Origin: Bryoerythrophyllum caledonicum | Lineage: Eukaryota > Streptophyta > Bryopsida > Pottiales > Pottiaceae | Assembly: GCA_963971425.1 (NCBI GenBank) | Contig: OZ020516.1 | Span: forward strand, 18,402,593-18,466,592 | DNA: 64,000 nucleotides | Direction: 5' to 3' | Shown: in pieces, positions 62,701-64,000 of the stretch | Numbering within the stretch: position 1 is the first letter of the stretch | Layout of the letters: every line of letters starts with the position of its first letter | The notes under the pieces: generated by a model | What the model was told of the DNA's origin: nothing | The model's input: only the letters and a program-made list of their open reading frames with translations | The model's database searches: none | Made by a program: the position numbers and the translations under genes

Positions 62701-63377
62701 TGTTTCGAGGTTCTAGGTGTGAGTTGTGGAATCGGAGGCGCTTTACAAGTTTGTTCTAATGTAGTAGAAATTTCATTAATAAGTTTATCAAGAGTCGTGC
62801 AGGCTTCTTTCCATTGTATGTGTGTTAGGTGTTGGTGGTTAGAAAGAGTGTTAGTAAGGGAGTCTATTTGTAGTGAATTTTTCTCAAAAAATATTGTGTT
62901 AAAGTTATCAAGTTTTTCTTTTGGGATGGGGTTTAGTATTCTGATATCATTTGAGTTGATGGTTGTGGGAGGTCTACTTATAAGAGTGTTGTGAGGTATA
63001 TTGAGTTGGATTGGGAAGTGGTCTGAGTTTAAGTTGATTGTGGTGTTGGTGCTAGATGTGTATTGGGTACTGTTAGGTGTTTTAATGTAGAATCCATCAA
63101 TTAGGCTAGTGTGTGTGTAGTTGAGTCCACCTTGTCGAGAATATTGTGTATCGGTAGGGATTAGATATAGTTCTAATTCATCCGTATAATTACGCCATTG
63201 ATAGTCTATGTCCATTGGAGGGGTACAAACCTCTCCGTTTTGCCGTCCAATGAGGGCGATATCACGGTTGAAGTCCCCGCAAAGTATTACTGTATGGTTA
63301 TTATGTGTACTTATCATTGACGTGATGGAATTTTGGATTTCCGGGATAAGTCGTAAGTCTTCTGTATGTGAGGGCAT
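59715..63377 (-). CDS. LINE copy 3 ORF2, APE end and reverse transcriptase
   Basis: 1220 continuous codons. Begins inside the APE domain at MPSHTEDLRL, with VILCGDFNRDI, TSLIDGFYI and LNSDHFPIQLNI, then a linker and a full RT: TNKAPGPDHIPNSILK, NHRPIALANTIYKLYTS, SQEGFRAERSTTRQ, YIDFKNAFGSIDH, GTIQGDTLSPYLF and AAYADDLAAISG, followed by thumb and linker. This copy shows that APE and RT are one polypeptide without an ORF break. The Met is not the true start: the frame continues upstream past one CAA-to-TAA stop (63,432-63,434) into TWNAS and IAIQETKL motifs. Confidence 0.88.
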   Translation of the reverse strand: MPSHTEDLRLIPEIQNSITSMISTHNNHTVILCGDFNRDIALIGRQNGEVCTPPMDIDYQWRNYTDELELYLIPTDTQYSRQGGLNYTHTSLIDGFYIKTPNSTQYTSSTNTTINLNSDHFPIQLNIPHNTLISRPPTTINSNDIRILNPIPKEKLDNFNTIFFEKNSLQIDSLTNTLSNHQHLTHIQWKEACTTLDKLINEISTTLEQTCKAPPIPQLTPRTSKQGGYLPRKLAKKWKQHLATYHTIRKTIYVAKTNRNWHTHPILSELQNLHHPQISQIPPPNTPHENWLKDIATIPNTANKEARKITTKYAKECVKKAISKYRQLYETSPKKINRKIFKNNTNLPLDCILDQNNNILTSPEDIANEIHLQQSINNRPTTPTCHFQLQHTSTCTCGVRQYPWHDLDGFTIDKRGEPTIPLHTYYNKDTYNMCLKNLGTNKAPGPDHIPNSILKNMPPRFHDLLSLFFLHCYKQKSIPASWKTSLTILLYKKGNPSVLPNHRPIALANTIYKLYTSTLTSLLSAYGEIHQILHESQEGFRAERSTTRQLQTLIAALEDARFTNKDIYILYIDFKNAFGSIDHPRLLAIMSDLGYPEDAVTLVGNIYSQSTTTYIGEFFGNTRPIPIQRGTIQGDTLSPYLFIIFLEPLLRWLQRGNNGYTFGTSKVTVNSAAYADDLAAISGSLKSLQLQIDKIDKFCLWSGMELGVQKCAVTGCPNKSKINPTAFKALTQATNIHYRNQPIPVLNQNQPYIYLGINLVPSLKWKIQTHATTTKLIKQCNELALCPATLQQKIKMIDTVIRPGIAYSFYAVPYSMPAIKRLDKKIIAIQKKVCGLPKCTPNVITQLPHELFGLEAFSLKNAYLRCIGEQLQNALNDKGRLGLIYSGLLQHILAIYGGAQHLQRLKKTDCLRSPISRTLFLLKTVGQTFLKSTLENFLLDPTPLEQNWANEIHNLPRLDRQLSAKLLQKLLSANITDLKQIILPNGIQLMNDKNYKTYYGTPHKLVKSALKIAQQLFCKPLCLPICPIPCTTHAPPYTLKNQYITGHNDIHPNINPPLIPPNPSHLRPPTPLPNILKNPSMHPINNITAHKHRKYIDSNNISKQYTSYLCHWFHNNTTYTKWLPQRNLFPWHNPNASSHNTEILTQYYLSTQNSYYQNIIQIHHPKHNLETEDLSRHLLLSPSSTSLQPNATLKLTSSHKQTRSEYNKRMSTYTKILVDT

Positions 63378-63434
63378 GTATAGGTGGAGAATAAGCCATG
63401 GTTCAAGGGGTCGGTTAGTAATTTCAATAATTTA

Positions 63435-64000
63435 AAAATATGGTGATATAGTAGCCGGGGTGGGGATTTTGGTAATATTTCTTGGAAAGGCATGTGATTG
63501 GTGTATTAACATGAGTAGACCTCCTCTTGCCGGTGTGTATGGCCTTCGTTGTTGGATGCATCGTGTAAGAGAGTGTGTGTTGTTAAATATGAGTTTATAC
63601 TCGGGAAATAGTTTTTGGATGTATTTTGTGGATTTGGTAGCGGTTAGTTTGGTTTCTTGAATGGCAATTATGGCGGGTGGCGTGTTGGTGTGAACGGTTA
63701 AGTTGTAGATGCATGGTAAAGCAGTGTTTAACGTTGAGGCGTTCCATGTTGTTATATATGTGCTTCTATTATCTATATTGTCGTAGTTACGAGGTGGAGG
63801 AGAGATGTAGTCGGGTGTCAGGGTGGGGTGTGTGTAGGCATGTATTGGTTCAAAACATCTAAGGGCTTCAAAGATAAGATTACGCGGGAAGTAGGGGAAT
63901 TTACGTTGTAGTTCGTCGGGGGAAGGGGGTGGGGTTTGGCTATGAATGAAGTTATATAGGTCATTGTGAAGAGAGGTTTTGTGTGTGAAGAGGTGTTGGT
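63435..64000 (-). CDS. LINE copy 3 ORF2, N-terminal APE segment (partial)
   Basis: Reads from the window edge: FPYFPRNLIFEALRCFEPIH, then TWNASTLNTALPCI and AIIAIQETKLTATKSTKYIQ, and RPYTPARGGLLMLIH, ending at the in-frame stop near 63,432. These are the first APE motifs (N and E). Equivalent to 22.8-23.4 kb in copy 1. Confidence 0.75.

Larger units (their letters stand above)
57147..64000 (-). mobile_element. Giant LINE, copy 3 (partial, runs off the window)
   Basis: Starts at its (TTC)n 3' tail next to CCAAA and extends past the right edge. It covers the 3' UTR, RNase H/second endonuclease (57,376-59,685), RT (59,715-63,377) and the N-terminal APE region (63,377 onward). It is the best preserved ORF2 of the family here. 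The 2A and ORF1 would lie beyond 64,000. Confidence 0.85.

Overview
The window looks like nuclear DNA of a streptophyte, probably a land plant. It holds two intron-bearing host genes typical of plants: a LAS1-type pre-rRNA processing nuclease and a chloroplast 15-cis-zeta-carotene isomerase. Short TTTAGGG/CCCTAAA runs sit in introns and spacers. The lineage cannot be fixed from the sequence alone. Dense MITEs and very large LINEs suggest a repeat-rich genome, and a fungal-looking single-exon gene and a PP1 gene fragment are also present.

Layout. 0-2.2 kb is AT-rich spacer with small inverted-repeat elements. 2.26-6.15 kb (minus) is a nine-exon LAS1 gene. 6.3-16.5 kb is spacer with a tandem array, a TTAA-flanked element, a decayed low-complexity block, a hairpin element and a fold-back MITE. 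16,511-31,197 (minus) is one complete 14.7-kb LINE bounded by a perfect 13-bp target-site duplication (TSD). 31.2-36.3 kb holds a broken PP1 exon and further MITE copies. 36.3-37.2 kb (minus) is a 309-aa ORF of a fungal-like nuclease-fold type. 39.2-41.8 kb (plus) is the five-exon Z-ISO gene. 43,373-55,626 (minus) is an older second LINE with a nested SINE-like element and, at its 5' edge, a 5'-truncated third LINE. 57.1 kb to the window end (minus) is a fourth copy that runs off the edge.

The most unusual content is this LINE family, which fills over half of the window. On the minus strand it reads: a 2-4 kb leader with consensus splice sites and tandem repeats; ORF1 with two RRM-like modules and a coiled-coil tail; then a giant ORF2. 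ORF2 carries a canonical 2A peptide (GDIETNPGP), an APE endonuclease, reverse transcriptase, RNase H, a CCHC knuckle and a C-terminal PD-(D/E)XK-like domain. The 3' UTR ends in conserved stem-loops, the last capped by UUCG, followed by a (UUC)n tail instead of poly(A). A short element inside copy 2 shares this 3' end and is probably a SINE using the same machinery. The APE + RNase H + second-endonuclease layout recalls the algal Dualen/RandI group; with 2A, RRM-type ORF1 and an intron-like leader it may be an undescribed plant lineage. In copy 1 ORF2 also carries 137 uninterrupted CAA codons upstream of the 2A.
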